Below the pieces are notes generated by a model. It had not been told where the DNA came from. It worked only from the letters and a program-made list of their open reading frames with translations, and ran no database searches. From CALARM01 sp964431735 (GTDB lineage: Bacteria > Vulcanimicrobiota > SpSt-956 > JAKJGF01), in the NCBI GenBank assembly GCA_964431735.1, contig CAYSLJ010000060.1, positions 1-38,068 on the forward strand: a stretch of 38,068 nt of DNA, in the 5' to 3' direction. The position numbers were made by a program, and so were the translations under genes. The first letter of the stretch is position 1. Every line of letters begins with the position of its first letter. Of the stretch, positions 1 through 9,060 are shown piece by piece.

Positions 1-74
1 TTTAATAGATATTATAAAAATTCGTGAGGCTTTTTGAGACAGCCTCCGCGTGACGGGAGGAACAAATTCTCATA

Positions 75-220
75 CTTAGTACCGAGACAGGTAAGTTCGT
101 AACCATTTATGAATTATCTAGTGAGTAGTGAGTAGTGAGTGGGTTTTAGCTCACTATTCACTATTCACTACTCACTATTTATAGTTTTTGGGAGACTCTT
201 TTACCTGTTCCGGTACTTAG
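75..220. mobile_element. MITE-like inverted-repeat element with heptad core
   Basis: Imperfect 20-bp terminal inverted repeats (75-94, CTTAGTACCGAGACAGGTAA; 201-220 inverted) match at 17 of 20 positions and enclose a heptanucleotide hairpin. A diverged single left end of the same family lies at 37783-37818. There is no coding capacity, so any mobility would need an enzyme encoded elsewhere. The sequence 1-74 upstream holds only a short hairpin (GAGGCT/AGCCTC, near 28-48) and a heptad-array remnant at 48-61. Confidence 0.5.
121..183. repeat. heptanucleotide hairpin array (GTGAGTA / ATTCACT)
   Basis: GTGA recurs at 121, 128 and 135. The complementary TCAC recurs at 151, 158, 165 and 172. Both arms keep an exact 7-nt spacing and can fold on each other as a hairpin. 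Confidence 0.85.
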
Positions 221-269
221 TTGTGAGCGAAACGGTCATAGCCGTTTTCAGGAGTATGAACAAAATACT

Positions 270-1733
270 ATGAACGATACAATTGTTACAGACAAAAAAA
301 AGCAGAATCTTATCTTATTAAGTATTGCCTTCGGTTCTTTTATGGTCAATCTGGATACCTATATAGTAAATATTTCTCTTCCCACTATTGCAGGCTATTT
401 TCATGCCACTCCTTCCGATGTTTCCTGGGTGTCACTGGCATATAATCTTGTCGTGGCAAGTCTTCTGATGATTTTCGGGAAACTGGGAGATAAACTGGGT
501 TTGAAAAGGGTATTCATATTCGGTCTTGCCCTTTTTACCGTCAGTTCTCTCATGTGCGGTCTTGCCCCGGGACTTTTCTGGCTTGTCATAGGCCGGGCTA
601 TTCAGGGTATAGGAGCTTCCATACTTTATTCTATGACTCCTGCAATGGTGCCAAAGTTCATGCCGGAAAATGTAAGAGGTACTGCTTTCGGAACCCTTGC
701 CACTGCTGCAGCACTCGGCATTATGGTGGGTACTCCTCTCGGTGGTATAATAACAGGTTATCTTTCATGGCACTGGATATTCCTTATAAATGTTCCTGCA
801 GGTATTATGGCTATTATTGCATGCAGGAGAATTATGCCTGATGACCATCTCTCAGGGCAGAAAATAAATAAAGGAGGATTCGATTTAAACGGTGCATTTT
901 TGAGCTTTCTCTGTTCTCTCTCTTTTATTTACGGTCTGAACAGCGGGCAGGAACATGGCTGGACTTCTCCTTTGATTATTTTATGTTTTGTCATATCGAC
1001 AGTTTCTCTTTCCGTTTTTATCTTCTGGGAAAATAAAGCACCCTTTCCTCTTATGGATCTGAGTCTATTTAAAAATAAAGCTTTTACATACGGAAATATT
1101 GCCACTTTATTCGCATATATATATCTTGCAGGCAACAATTTCCTTATGCCTTTTTATCTACAGCTGGTTAAAGGATTGAAATCGGAACAGGCAGGCATGG
1201 TTTTTCTCATATATTCCCTTGTGTATATGGTTGTAGGACCGGCTGCAGGAAAACTTTCAGACAGGATAAACCCCAGGATTGTATGTACTGCCTCTATGGC
1301 TCTTGCTGCTTTTTCTGCATTTATGTTTTCCTTTTTTCTCAAAACTCCGGGACTCATACCTGTTATAATTTATTTCATCTTTCTTGCTGTATCTTATGCA
1401 GCTTTTCTTACTTCTAATAATACTGTAGTGGTAGGAATGGCTCCTGACGGGAAACAGGGTATAGTGTCAGGTGTGTTTAGAATGGTAACAAGGCTGGGTA
1501 TTGCAGGAGGAGTATGTATTTTTGAAACTATTTTCGCCACTGCAAGCCATGTTTCAGGCCAGGGAACTATGGACTATAGCAGACTGCCTGCAGAACTTGT
1601 AGCTTCAGGTTTTCACTATACCTATCTTGCAGGAGGATTTATCTGTGTGCTTACTGTTATAATGTCACTTCTTGCAAGGGAAGAAGAGGTAAAGAAAAGA
1701 CGTTATACTACGATAATGCTGCCTGAAATATGA
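270..1733 (+). CDS. MFS multidrug exporter, DHA2 (14-TM, EmrB/QacA-like) family
   Basis: Probable proton-driven drug or metabolite exporter of the inner membrane, 487 aa, the usual length for 14-helix DHA2 transporters. Visible motifs are D1 (LDTYIVNISLPTIA, residues 28-41), motif A in loop 2-3 (GKLGDKLGLKR, 70-80), the TM4 Arg in GRAIQGIGAS (about 109) and the antiporter motif C with its GTPLGG core (about 150-160). The C-terminus is short and basic. The Shine-Dalgarno-like AGGAG at 250-254 lies 15 nt from the ATG, which is long, so the start is slightly uncertain. A small palindrome (AAACGG/CCGTTT, 231-248) just upstream could be an operator, but no regulator gene is adjacent. The substrate cannot be predicted. 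Confidence 0.9.
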   Translation: MNDTIVTDKKKQNLILLSIAFGSFMVNLDTYIVNISLPTIAGYFHATPSDVSWVSLAYNLVVASLLMIFGKLGDKLGLKRVFIFGLALFTVSSLMCGLAPGLFWLVIGRAIQGIGASILYSMTPAMVPKFMPENVRGTAFGTLATAAALGIMVGTPLGGIITGYLSWHWIFLINVPAGIMAIIACRRIMPDDHLSGQKINKGGFDLNGAFLSFLCSLSFIYGLNSGQEHGWTSPLIILCFVISTVSLSVFIFWENKAPFPLMDLSLFKNKAFTYGNIATLFAYIYLAGNNFLMPFYLQLVKGLKSEQAGMVFLIYSLVYMVVGPAAGKLSDRINPRIVCTASMALAAFSAFMFSFFLKTPGLIPVIIYFIFLAVSYAAFLTSNNTVVVGMAPDGKQGIVSGVFRMVTRLGIAGGVCIFETIFATASHVSGQGTMDYSRLPAELVASGFHYTYLAGGFICVLTVIMSLLAREEEVKKRRYTTIMLPEI

Positions 1734-1785
1734 TGTGAACCTTTAGATAATGTTAGTTATTCATAAGAAGTTAATTCGGGCAATA

Positions 1786-1814
1786 TTGTATTTTGCAAAG
1801 AGAAATGGTACAAT
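1786..1814 (+). promoter_or_regulatory. possible sigma-70 promoter for the papain-like gene
   Basis: TTGTAT (1786-1791) and TACAAT (1809-1814) are separated by 17 bp. The -35 is weak and the -10 good. The transcript would carry the MITE at 1849-1955 in its 5' leader. Confidence 0.35.
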
Positions 1815-1848
1815 AATAAGATTAAGAGAAGATTAATCAGTAATTTAT

Positions 1849-1955
1849 ATTACTGACCTGAGCATAAGCATTTAATAAAGGTCTTCCTCCCGTCACGCGT
1901 AACGCGTTACGCGTCACGAGAGCATATATTTATTATTTATGCTCACCTCAGTAAT
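1849..1955 (+). mobile_element. MITE-like element, family A, complete copy
   Basis: A 107-bp element. Its ends ATTACTGACCTGAGCATAA and, inverted, ATTACTGAGGTGAGCATAA agree at 17 of 19 positions. The core is an array of ACGCGT palindromes separated by single bases, flanked by conserved arms containing CCTCCCGTCACG and CACGAGAGCA. Other copies are at 19698-19790 (inverted), 30523-30738 and 30741-30845, with half copies near 19565, 26237 and 34245. The right end contributes an ATG at 1939 in frame with the following gene. Confidence 0.8.
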
Positions 1956-1983
1956 TATATTTAGAGAAAGGAGATGTTATATT

Positions 1984-3168
1984 ATGAGTATTTCTACTAT
2001 TGGTAGCAGTTCGTATAATACAGCAGGTAATACAAAAGTAGCTCAGACGAAAACGCAATCAGTAGATAATGCTAAATCTGTTAATCAGCCTGAAAACAAA
2101 GATGTTGCCGATGCAAAACCGCAACCAGAAACAAAGGCCGAAGCAGTTGAACAGTTTTCTTCACAAAATCAGCCAAAACCACCGGCCAGAGATCCTGTTA
2201 GTTCAAAATCTTTTGTAGGAATTCAGTCGAAAGCGGCAAAACAGCTGACAGGAGGGCCTGCTAATGCCGGAGGGGCAGCTAAAAAGGAAAAAGAAGCGGA
2301 AGATGCCAGTTTTGATGGCCATTATTCCGATGATCCCTACCTTGACCATAAAACTCAAACCTGTAACCCTGAAATTTCACAAACGCCTCTTTTTGAAAAC
2401 GGCAAATGGGATGGCCCTGCAGCTTTGAATGCTTTACACCAGGTAGATGATAACCCTGATACCAAATCTGATGAACATCGCTGTGGCCCGTCGACACTTC
2501 TTGCCGGAGCAGTTATGAAGGGCCCTGAGTCAGTGGCAAAAATATGTGACAATTTATATGCAAATGGTAAGAACCTTACAAAAGAAGATCAGGCAAAACT
2601 TGAAGAGATCAATCATAAGATGCTTGGAGGTGAAGGAACAGTAGAGGATCTGCATCTACTTCAGGATATGATGTATCGGTCTGCCGGAGGAAACGGTGGG
2701 GATCTTAAAAATGAGCAGTTATTAGAATTACAAAAGCAGACTGGTTTAGTGGATAAAGATCAAGCCGATAAGGATTATAAATCCGGTGAAAAAAATACCA
2801 ATAGTGATGGTACTGTAGTGAAAGAGCCAAATGATAGCAGAACTTTTACAGATCCTGAAAGAGGTCAAAAAATGATTTCAAATTTAAAACCTGGAGAGAG
2901 TCGAGTAATGAATATTGACCCCAATGGTAATGGCGCCCCTCATCACTATGTGACAGTGGGAAAAGATAAAGATGGCAGAGAATATATTTATGATCCCTAT
3001 CCTAAAGAAAACGAACCCAATGTAGTTTATAAAGATCAGAGGCCTGATGCTTTCGATCGTTATACATATGGTGCTACGGGATGTGAACTTACCGAAGCGC
3101 AACAGAAGAATAATGGCTTTAAAAACCAGTCAGTCGATATTTTTGTAGGTGGAGTTATGAATCAATAG
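1984..3168 (+). CDS. papain-like cysteine peptidase-fold protein
   Basis: 394 aa. Residues 1-105 are low-complexity, rich in Ser, Gln, Asn, Lys and Pro and probably disordered. The C-terminal two thirds carries a papain-fold-like triad: C167 in RCGPSTLLAG, H321 (or H320) in APHHYVTVG, and D337 in YIYDPYP, in the order Cys, His, Asp expected for C39, NlpC or transglutaminase-like folds. There is no signal peptide or membrane segment, so any export would need a specialised secretion system. The start at 1984 is chosen because AAAGGAG (1967-1973) lies 10 nt upstream; the in-frame ATG at 1939 belongs to the MITE end. It is convergent with clpB. Peptidase, acyltransferase or effector activity are all possible. 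The family was not recognised by name. Confidence 0.65.
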   Translation: MSISTIGSSSYNTAGNTKVAQTKTQSVDNAKSVNQPENKDVADAKPQPETKAEAVEQFSSQNQPKPPARDPVSSKSFVGIQSKAAKQLTGGPANAGGAAKKEKEAEDASFDGHYSDDPYLDHKTQTCNPEISQTPLFENGKWDGPAALNALHQVDDNPDTKSDEHRCGPSTLLAGAVMKGPESVAKICDNLYANGKNLTKEDQAKLEEINHKMLGGEGTVEDLHLLQDMMYRSAGGNGGDLKNEQLLELQKQTGLVDKDQADKDYKSGEKNTNSDGTVVKEPNDSRTFTDPERGQKMISNLKPGESRVMNIDPNGNGAPHHYVTVGKDKDGREYIYDPYPKENEPNVVYKDQRPDAFDRYTYGATGCELTEAQQKNNGFKNQSVDIFVGGVMNQ

Positions 3169-3281
3169 AGATTATACTTGTATTAGCCGGGCGTAGTATA
3201 AATATTATAACACAAGAAGGGGAACAGTATAAGCATAATATAATAATACGTTTTGCTGCTATATAAAAGTCTATGATATGA

Positions 3282-3315
3282 AAAAATCCCGGTATTTTGC
3301 ACTACCGGGATTTTT
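3282..3315. terminator. bidirectional rho-independent terminator
   Basis: A perfect 13-bp stem (AAAAATCCCGGTA with its complement, 3282-3294 and 3303-3315) and an 8-nt loop. It has T-runs on both strands and sits between the convergent papain-like gene and clpB. Confidence 0.9.
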
Positions 3316-3337
3316 CGTTTCTGCAGGATAAAGGTTT

Positions 3338-5953
3338 TTAAGCCACTTTCTCCTGATTCATTTTATTAAATAACAGTTCTCCCTGTACATAATCCAGGAA
3401 TACTTCGTCACCTTCCATAATTTCTCCGTTCAGGATCTTTTTTGCAAGAAGATTTTCTACATATCTCTGAATGGTTCTTCTGAGAGGCCTTGCTCCGTAA
3501 TTCGGATCAAACCCTTCCTCTGCAATGAATTCTCTGGCTTTATCGGATAAAACAAGGTCTATTCTTTTCTCGTAAAGTCTCTCTTTCAATTCATTTATCA
3601 TAAGAGTGACAATCTCTATTATCTGATCCATACCGAGACGATGGAATACTATCGTTTCATCAATACGATTTAAAAATTCCGGCGGGAAGTGAACCTTTAA
3701 CATTTCAAGGGCTTTTTCTTTTTTCTCTTCAAAATCCTGTTCACTTTCCCCCGCTTCCTGAAGATACTGACTGCCGATATTGGAAGTCATAATAAGAACG
3801 GTATTTTTAAAGTCCACTGTTTTCCCTTTGTTATCTGTCAGTCTGCCATCATCAAGTATCTGAAGCAGAACATTGAAAACCTCTCTGTGAGCTTTTTCTA
3901 TTTCGTCCAGTAAAACCACGCTGTAAGGTTTACGTCTTACTGCTTCCGTAAGCTGTCCTCCTTCATCATAACCAATGTAACCCGGAGGTGCCCCTATAAG
4001 ACGGGACACTGAATGTTTTTCCATATATTCACTCATATCTATACGCACTATGGCTTCCTGATTGTCAAACAAAAATTCTGCCAGTGCTTTTGCGAGTTCT
4101 GTTTTACCCACGCCGGTAGGCCCCATAAATATAAATGATCCTATCGGTCTTTCAGGGTTTTTAAGACCTGATCTTGCACGCCTTACTGCATCTGATACCG
4201 CTACAAGAGCCTCGTCCTGGCCTACAACCCTTTTATGGAGGTTTTCTTCCATTTTCAGGAGTTTCTCTTTTTCCCCTTCAAGAAGTTTGCTTACAGGAAT
4301 ACCGGTCCATTTACTGACAATCTTTGCAATGGTATCTTCTGTTACTTCTTCACTTAACATCTGGCGGTTCTGCTGAATGTGAAGCAATTTTTCCTGTTCT
4401 TCATTTATCTGCTGTTCTATCTTTATCATCTGCCCGTATTTTAATTCTGCCGCTCTGTTCAGATCATTTTCATCTTCTGCTTTTTCCAGTTTCTTTTTCG
4501 CCACTTCCAGTGCCTTCTTTAAATTACTTATATTGTCAATGGTTTTCTTTTCATTGTCCCACTGGGCTCTCATCTGCTTTATATTATCTTTCAGTTCAGA
4601 AAGCTCTTTTTCCAGTTTTTCCAGTCTTTCCATAGACGCAGGGTCATGTTCTTTTTTAAGGGAAATCCTGTCTATTTCAAGCTGAATTATTCTTCTTTCT
4701 TTGCTGTCCAGTTCGCCGGGCTTACTGTCTATTTCAACCCTTAACTTTGCTGCCGCTTCATCTACGAGATCTATGGCCTTATCGGGAAGAAATCTGTCGC
4801 TTATATAGCGATTTGAAAGGGTTGCCGCAGCTACAAGGGCGTTATCCTGGATTCTCACTCCGTGATGAACTTCATAGGTCTCTTTTAATCCTCTCAAAAT
4901 ACTCACAGTATTTTCAACTGATGGTTCTGCTACAAGAACAGGCTGAAATCTTCTTTCCAGTGCCGCATCTTTTTCTACATGTTTTCTGTATTCATCAAGG
5001 GTGGTAGCGCCAACACAGCGAAGTTCTCCTCTGGCAAGGGCAGGTTTCAGTAAATTCGCCGCACCTATTGCCCCTTCTGCTGCACCTGCTCCGACTACCG
5101 TATGAAATTCATCTATAAATACAATAATTTTTCCGTTAGCTTCCGTTATTTCCCTCATGACTCCCTTTATTCTCTCTTCAAATTCGCCGCGATACTTTGA
5201 CCCGGCTACAAGAGCTCCCATGTCAAGGGCAAAAAGCTGTTTGTTTTTAAGCCCCTCAGGTACATCACCTTTTGCTATTCTCTGGGCAAGGCCTTCTACT
5301 ATGGCAGTTTTCCCTACTCCAGGCTCACCTATAAGCATGGGATTATTTTTTGTCCTTCTGCTGAGTACCTGTATTACTCTTCTTATTTCATAATCTCTGC
5401 CAATAACCGGATCAAGTTTTCTGTCCAAAGCAAGCTTAGTAAGATTCCTGCTGAACCTCTGGAGCATCTGGAAATTACCGTCTCCTGATGGGTTGTCAAC
5501 TTTCTTGCCCCCTCTTATATCTTTTAAAGCCATGAGTAATCTGTCTTTGTTAACGCCATGTCTTTTCAGGATTCTTCCTGCTGCGCCAGATGTGTCTTCC
5601 ACCAGGGAAACGAGGAGACAGTCTATCCCCGCATAGGAATCTTTCAGCCTTTCAGCTTCTTTTATCGATGCATCTAAAATTTTCTGAAGATCTCTGCTTA
5701 CGTAAACTCCGGCACCTGTACCGTTCTGATATACCTTTGGCATTTCCTGCATATGCTGCTCAAGATCAGAGATTACTTCTCTGGGATTTATATTCATTTT
5801 TTCAAATACCTGACCCGAAAGACCATCTGCCTGATGGAGGAGTGCCAGAAGTAAATGTTCTTTTTCTATCTGATTGTGATTGTACATCTGTGCTAGTTCC
5901 TGTGCCGTCACAAGAGCTTCTCTTGATTTTTCGGTAAATTTTTCTAAATTCAT
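3338..5953 (-). CDS. clpB: ClpB disaggregase (AAA+ chaperone)
   Basis: 871 aa, full length for ClpB/Hsp104. It is an ATP-driven hexamer that works with DnaK to pull proteins out of aggregates in the cytoplasm. Domain order is a Clp_N repeat domain (about 1-145), AAA1 with Walker A GEPGVGKT (about 209-216), a long middle-domain coiled coil (about 400-525), AAA2 with Walker A GPTGVGKT (K617), and the C-terminal ClpB D2 domain. The start at 5953 (MNLEKFTEKSREAL) is preferred to 5968 because GGAGG at 5962-5966 sits 8 nt upstream and this is the family's usual start. It has its own consensus sigma-70 promoter. No CIRCE operator is visible, so heat control, if any, is of another type. Confidence 0.97.
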   Translation of the reverse strand: MNLEKFTEKSREALVTAQELAQMYNHNQIEKEHLLLALLHQADGLSGQVFEKMNINPREVISDLEQHMQEMPKVYQNGTGAGVYVSRDLQKILDASIKEAERLKDSYAGIDCLLVSLVEDTSGAAGRILKRHGVNKDRLLMALKDIRGGKKVDNPSGDGNFQMLQRFSRNLTKLALDRKLDPVIGRDYEIRRVIQVLSRRTKNNPMLIGEPGVGKTAIVEGLAQRIAKGDVPEGLKNKQLFALDMGALVAGSKYRGEFEERIKGVMREITEANGKIIVFIDEFHTVVGAGAAEGAIGAANLLKPALARGELRCVGATTLDEYRKHVEKDAALERRFQPVLVAEPSVENTVSILRGLKETYEVHHGVRIQDNALVAAATLSNRYISDRFLPDKAIDLVDEAAAKLRVEIDSKPGELDSKERRIIQLEIDRISLKKEHDPASMERLEKLEKELSELKDNIKQMRAQWDNEKKTIDNISNLKKALEVAKKKLEKAEDENDLNRAAELKYGQMIKIEQQINEEQEKLLHIQQNRQMLSEEVTEDTIAKIVSKWTGIPVSKLLEGEKEKLLKMEENLHKRVVGQDEALVAVSDAVRRARSGLKNPERPIGSFIFMGPTGVGKTELAKALAEFLFDNQEAIVRIDMSEYMEKHSVSRLIGAPPGYIGYDEGGQLTEAVRRKPYSVVLLDEIEKAHREVFNVLLQILDDGRLTDNKGKTVDFKNTVLIMTSNIGSQYLQEAGESEQDFEEKKEKALEMLKVHFPPEFLNRIDETIVFHRLGMDQIIEIVTLMINELKERLYEKRIDLVLSDKAREFIAEEGFDPNYGARPLRRTIQRYVENLLAKKILNGEIMEGDEVFLDYVQGELLFNKMNQEKVA

Positions 5954-5989
5954 AACCTTCGCCTCCATTTACAAATTTATTCTATTTGT

Positions 5990-6018
5990 ATTATATAATA
6001 TGAGTCTATTGTTGTCAA
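5990..6018 (-). promoter_or_regulatory. consensus sigma-70 promoter of clpB
   Basis: On the minus strand TTGACA (6013-6018) and TATAAT (5990-5995) are separated by exactly 17 bp. Both hexamers match the consensus perfectly. Transcription would begin near 5983, about 30 nt before the clpB start. Confidence 0.85.
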
Positions 6019-6049
6019 GTTTTATTATGTAATTATTAAAAGGTCGATG

Positions 6050-6116
6050 GCCCTGGCATCGATAATGGTAAATATGCCGATGATTGATTATTATTCCGGA
6101 GCGCCGATGCCGGGGC
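6050..6116. repeat. imperfect inverted repeat in clpB upstream region
   Basis: GCCCTGGCATCG (6050-6061) faces its near-complement (6105-6116) with 11 of 12 matches. It is GC-rich against an AT-rich background. It may be a remnant of a palindromic element and is not a typical terminator because it has no T-run. Confidence 0.4.
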
Positions 6117-6125
6117 AGTAAGATT

Positions 6126-6237
6126 AAAACCCGTAACCCAAAACCTGTAACGAAAACCCCTAAACCCGTAGCCCAAAACGAAAAACCCAAAAGGAAAAAT
6201 TCAAAACCCGAAACCCAAAACCCAGAACTCAAAACCC
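6126..6237. repeat. 16-unit degenerate heptad array (AAAACCC type)
   Basis: Sixteen consecutive heptads with consensus AAAACCC and variants such as GTAACCC, GAAACCC and AGAACTC, without a single register slip over 112 bp. It begins 3 nt beyond the histidine kinase stop codon and reads GGGTTTT on the kinase's strand. An open frame across it on the minus strand (5969-6295) is an artefact: its translation repeats every 7 residues. Confidence 0.85.
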
Positions 6238-6240
6238 ATT

Positions 6241-9036
6241 TCATGAAAGAGTAAAATAAAATGTAGCCCCTTTTTCGATTTCTCCTTCTGCCCATATCTG
6301 TCCGCCAAAGCGGTTAATAATGCGCTGTACTGTTGCCAGGCCGACGCCTATGCCGGTAAATTCATCTGCTCCATGTAAACGCTGAAATATACCGAAGAGT
6401 TTATTGCTGTAGTTCATATCAAATCCTGCTCCGTTATCACGGACAAAATAGGCAGGCCTGCCTTCATGGTCAATCATCCCGAATTCTATTGTTGCAGTAG
6501 AATGTTTTGATGTGTATTTCCAGGCGTTATTTAACAAATTTTCCATTACCCTGGACATCAGTATTTCATCTGAATATATAATTATCCCTTCTTTTATAAT
6601 AATATCCACATTTCTTTCCGGATCGTTATGTTTTAAATCGTCCAGAATGGTTTTGGCCATGTCGCTCAGATTTATTTTTTTTAAAGAAATTTCCATATGT
6701 ACTACCTGGGATAATTTTAAAATATGATCGATCAGTGTAGCCATTTTCTGACTGTTTGAACGTATACGTTGTAAATAATCTTTACCTTCATTGTCCAGTT
6801 TGTGTTCATAATCTTCAAGGAGTATAAGACTGAATCCGTCAATACTTCTCAGGGGAGATCTTAAATCATGGGAAATGGAATAGGCAAAAGCTTTGAGTTC
6901 TTTGTTGACTCCTTCTAACTCTGATGTTCTTCTGGCGACTCTCTGTTCTAACTCTTCATTTAATTTTTTTATTTCTTCTTGCATTTTTTTTCTGAGAACG
7001 ATTTCATCTTCTCTTTCTTTAATCTTCTTTTCTAATTCCCTGGAGTGTTTTCTTAATAACTCTTCTTTTTCCCTGTAGTAATCTATTTTTCTTTTTAATT
7101 CTTCCGGGGTTATTTTTAATTCTGAAATAGTTTCTGCATAAAGTTCTGTAAGTTTTTTTGCTTCATCCCTGGTGAAAAGTTCTACTTTTTTCATTGTCAT
7201 ATGAGCAGACGGGGAACCTATTATGCCTGCTATTTTTTTTTCAAATTCCGAATATATGTCGGCCAGATTTTCCAGGGAAATTTTTTCTTTTCCTGTCAGG
7301 CCGAATTCACTGAATACTGTTTCGATTATTTCCTTTGCCTGGCTTTTTGAAAAATACTGGCTTAAAAGTTCGTTCAGTATATTTATTTTATCTTCCAGTT
7401 TAATCATGGTCTGGTTTCCCGTAAATATCTTTTCACCGGAGGTAGGATTTAAAATATTTACAAACTCTATCGCTTCTTTATATTCTTCTTCACTCTGTTT
7501 GAAATAAAGGGAAGATAAGACATAGAGGTTTATGTTGAAAAATAATGACCAGAAAACACTGTGACTCAGTGGATCGAGAACTGTCAGCCCTAATAATTGT
7601 TCCGGTTTAAAGAGTACTATCCCGTAGGGCCCTTCTTTTAGAATAGTCTCGGATAGCCATCCGCTTTTAATAAAAGACGGTAACAGTAATGTGTAAAACC
7701 AGATGATAAAACCTGATATAAGACCCAGTAAAGCACCGGTTTTGTTGCCTTTATGCCATAAAATACCGCCAATAATGGAAGGTGCAAATTGAATTATTGC
7801 TGCAAAGGATATTGTTCCTATATTAACCAGCATGTAAGAATTGCCGATTTTTCGTTCGAACCAGTATCCGAGCAGTATAACCATAGCTACTGCTACCCAC
7901 CGGCATTTTAAAATGTGTCTCTTTAAGAAAGCAAGCTTTTTAATATATTCGGTTACTGGTAGGATAAGATGGTTAATAATCATTGTTGATAGAGTCATTG
8001 AAGAGATTATTATCATGCTGTTACCGGCAGAAAAACCACCGAGAAAAACAAGTAATGAAATCCATCTGTGTCCGTATGAAACGGGCAGTGAAAGTAGAAA
8101 AGTGTCTGCATGTTGAATTGAATAGCCTTTCAGTAACCCTGCCAGGGCAACAGGTAAAACAAATATGTTAATCAGGAACATATATAGAGGGAAGAGCCAC
8201 ATGGCAGTTCTTATGTGGTTTTCATTGAAATTTTCGACTACTGCCACATGAAACTGCCTTGGAAGGAATATGCATGCAGACATGGACAGGATTATATAGG
8301 TCATCCATGTAATATAATAATCATGTCCCGGAGGAACTAAAAATTGTTTCTCTGTAGCCCGGTTGAAAATATCTCCGAAGCCGTTATAAATAAAATATGT
8401 TATAAAAAAACCTGCAATTACGAATGCGGCCAGTTTAACTATTGCTTCTATAGCTATTACAAATATTATCCCTGGATGTCGTTCCGCAGGAGATAGACGT
8501 CTTACACCGAAGAGATTGGTAAGGATGATTAAAATTGTTACAATAATAAACCCCGTATAATTATGTATCCATGAAATTTCATGATTACCGGTGGCAGTAA
8601 TAACATCAAGTGTAGATATTAGAGATTTTAACTGAAGGGCTATATAAGGTGTAATACCTATAAGGGCAATGCATGTTACAGTTGCTGCAAGTAACTGGGA
8701 TTTTCCATATCTGGCCGATATAAAGTCTGCAATACTGGTAATTTTCCACTTTCTTTTTATTCTGATTAATTTTCTTAAAAATGTCCATCCCAGAACAAAG
8801 GTTATTGTAGGTCCCAGAAAAATTGTCACAAATAGTAGACCTGAAGTAGCAGTTTTGCCAATACTTCCGTAGTAGGCCCAGGTCGTGCAATAAACAGTCA
8901 GGGAAAGAGAATATATTATGGCGTTGTTAACAGTAGTACTCTTTGCATGGAATTTTTTTTCTATCCACATGGCCGTAAAAAACAAAAGACTTGAATATAC
9001 AATTAAGATTATAATTATAGTCAGGGAATTAAACAT
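6241..9036 (-). CDS. Na+/solute symporter-type sensor histidine kinase (CbrA-like)
   Basis: 931 aa. The N-terminal ~480 residues form a PutP-like SSS transporter domain with about 13 membrane helices. Residues ~545-620 resemble the STAC linker found between symporter and kinase in CbrA-type proteins, followed by a long charged coiled coil (about 625-705). The kinase core has a HisKA H-box SHDLRSPL (H723), an N-box NLLNNAWKY, a G1 box DNGAGFD and a G2 box GIGVGLA. It probably senses or transports a nutrient (an amino or carboxylic acid) and phosphorylates a response regulator. No regulator is encoded nearby and there is no receiver domain, so the partner is elsewhere. AAGGA precedes the ATG by about 9 nt. 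The gene lies downstream of a two-helix small membrane protein. Confidence 0.9.
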   Translation of the reverse strand: MFNSLTIIIILIVYSSLLFFTAMWIEKKFHAKSTTVNNAIIYSLSLTVYCTTWAYYGSIGKTATSGLLFVTIFLGPTITFVLGWTFLRKLIRIKRKWKITSIADFISARYGKSQLLAATVTCIALIGITPYIALQLKSLISTLDVITATGNHEISWIHNYTGFIIVTILIILTNLFGVRRLSPAERHPGIIFVIAIEAIVKLAAFVIAGFFITYFIYNGFGDIFNRATEKQFLVPPGHDYYITWMTYIILSMSACIFLPRQFHVAVVENFNENHIRTAMWLFPLYMFLINIFVLPVALAGLLKGYSIQHADTFLLSLPVSYGHRWISLLVFLGGFSAGNSMIIISSMTLSTMIINHLILPVTEYIKKLAFLKRHILKCRWVAVAMVILLGYWFERKIGNSYMLVNIGTISFAAIIQFAPSIIGGILWHKGNKTGALLGLISGFIIWFYTLLLPSFIKSGWLSETILKEGPYGIVLFKPEQLLGLTVLDPLSHSVFWSLFFNINLYVLSSLYFKQSEEEYKEAIEFVNILNPTSGEKIFTGNQTMIKLEDKINILNELLSQYFSKSQAKEIIETVFSEFGLTGKEKISLENLADIYSEFEKKIAGIIGSPSAHMTMKKVELFTRDEAKKLTELYAETISELKITPEELKRKIDYYREKEELLRKHSRELEKKIKEREDEIVLRKKMQEEIKKLNEELEQRVARRTSELEGVNKELKAFAYSISHDLRSPLRSIDGFSLILLEDYEHKLDNEGKDYLQRIRSNSQKMATLIDHILKLSQVVHMEISLKKINLSDMAKTILDDLKHNDPERNVDIIIKEGIIIYSDEILMSRVMENLLNNAWKYTSKHSTATIEFGMIDHEGRPAYFVRDNGAGFDMNYSNKLFGIFQRLHGADEFTGIGVGLATVQRIINRFGGQIWAEGEIEKGATFYFTLS

Positions 9037-9060
9037 TTTTTTTATTCCTTTTTCTAATCG

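Noticed and set aside
28..48. Insertion-sequence end at the left edge (GAGGCT hairpin, GAGACAGCCTC)
   Set aside because: The motif is short, no second end or transposase is visible, and the window edge cuts the context.
4062..5937. Plus-strand open frames opposite clpB
   Set aside because: They are antisense shadows of a strongly conserved clpB reading frame, without ribosome-binding sites.
5954..6020. CIRCE/HrcA operator for clpB
   Set aside because: No TTAGCACTC-N9-GAGTGCTAA-like inverted repeat is present around the promoter.
5969..6295. Open frame of 108 codons on the minus strand between clpB and the sensor kinase
   Set aside because: It is a translation of the AAAACCC heptad array, with a 7-residue period, and it overlaps both the kinase 3' end and the clpB promoter.
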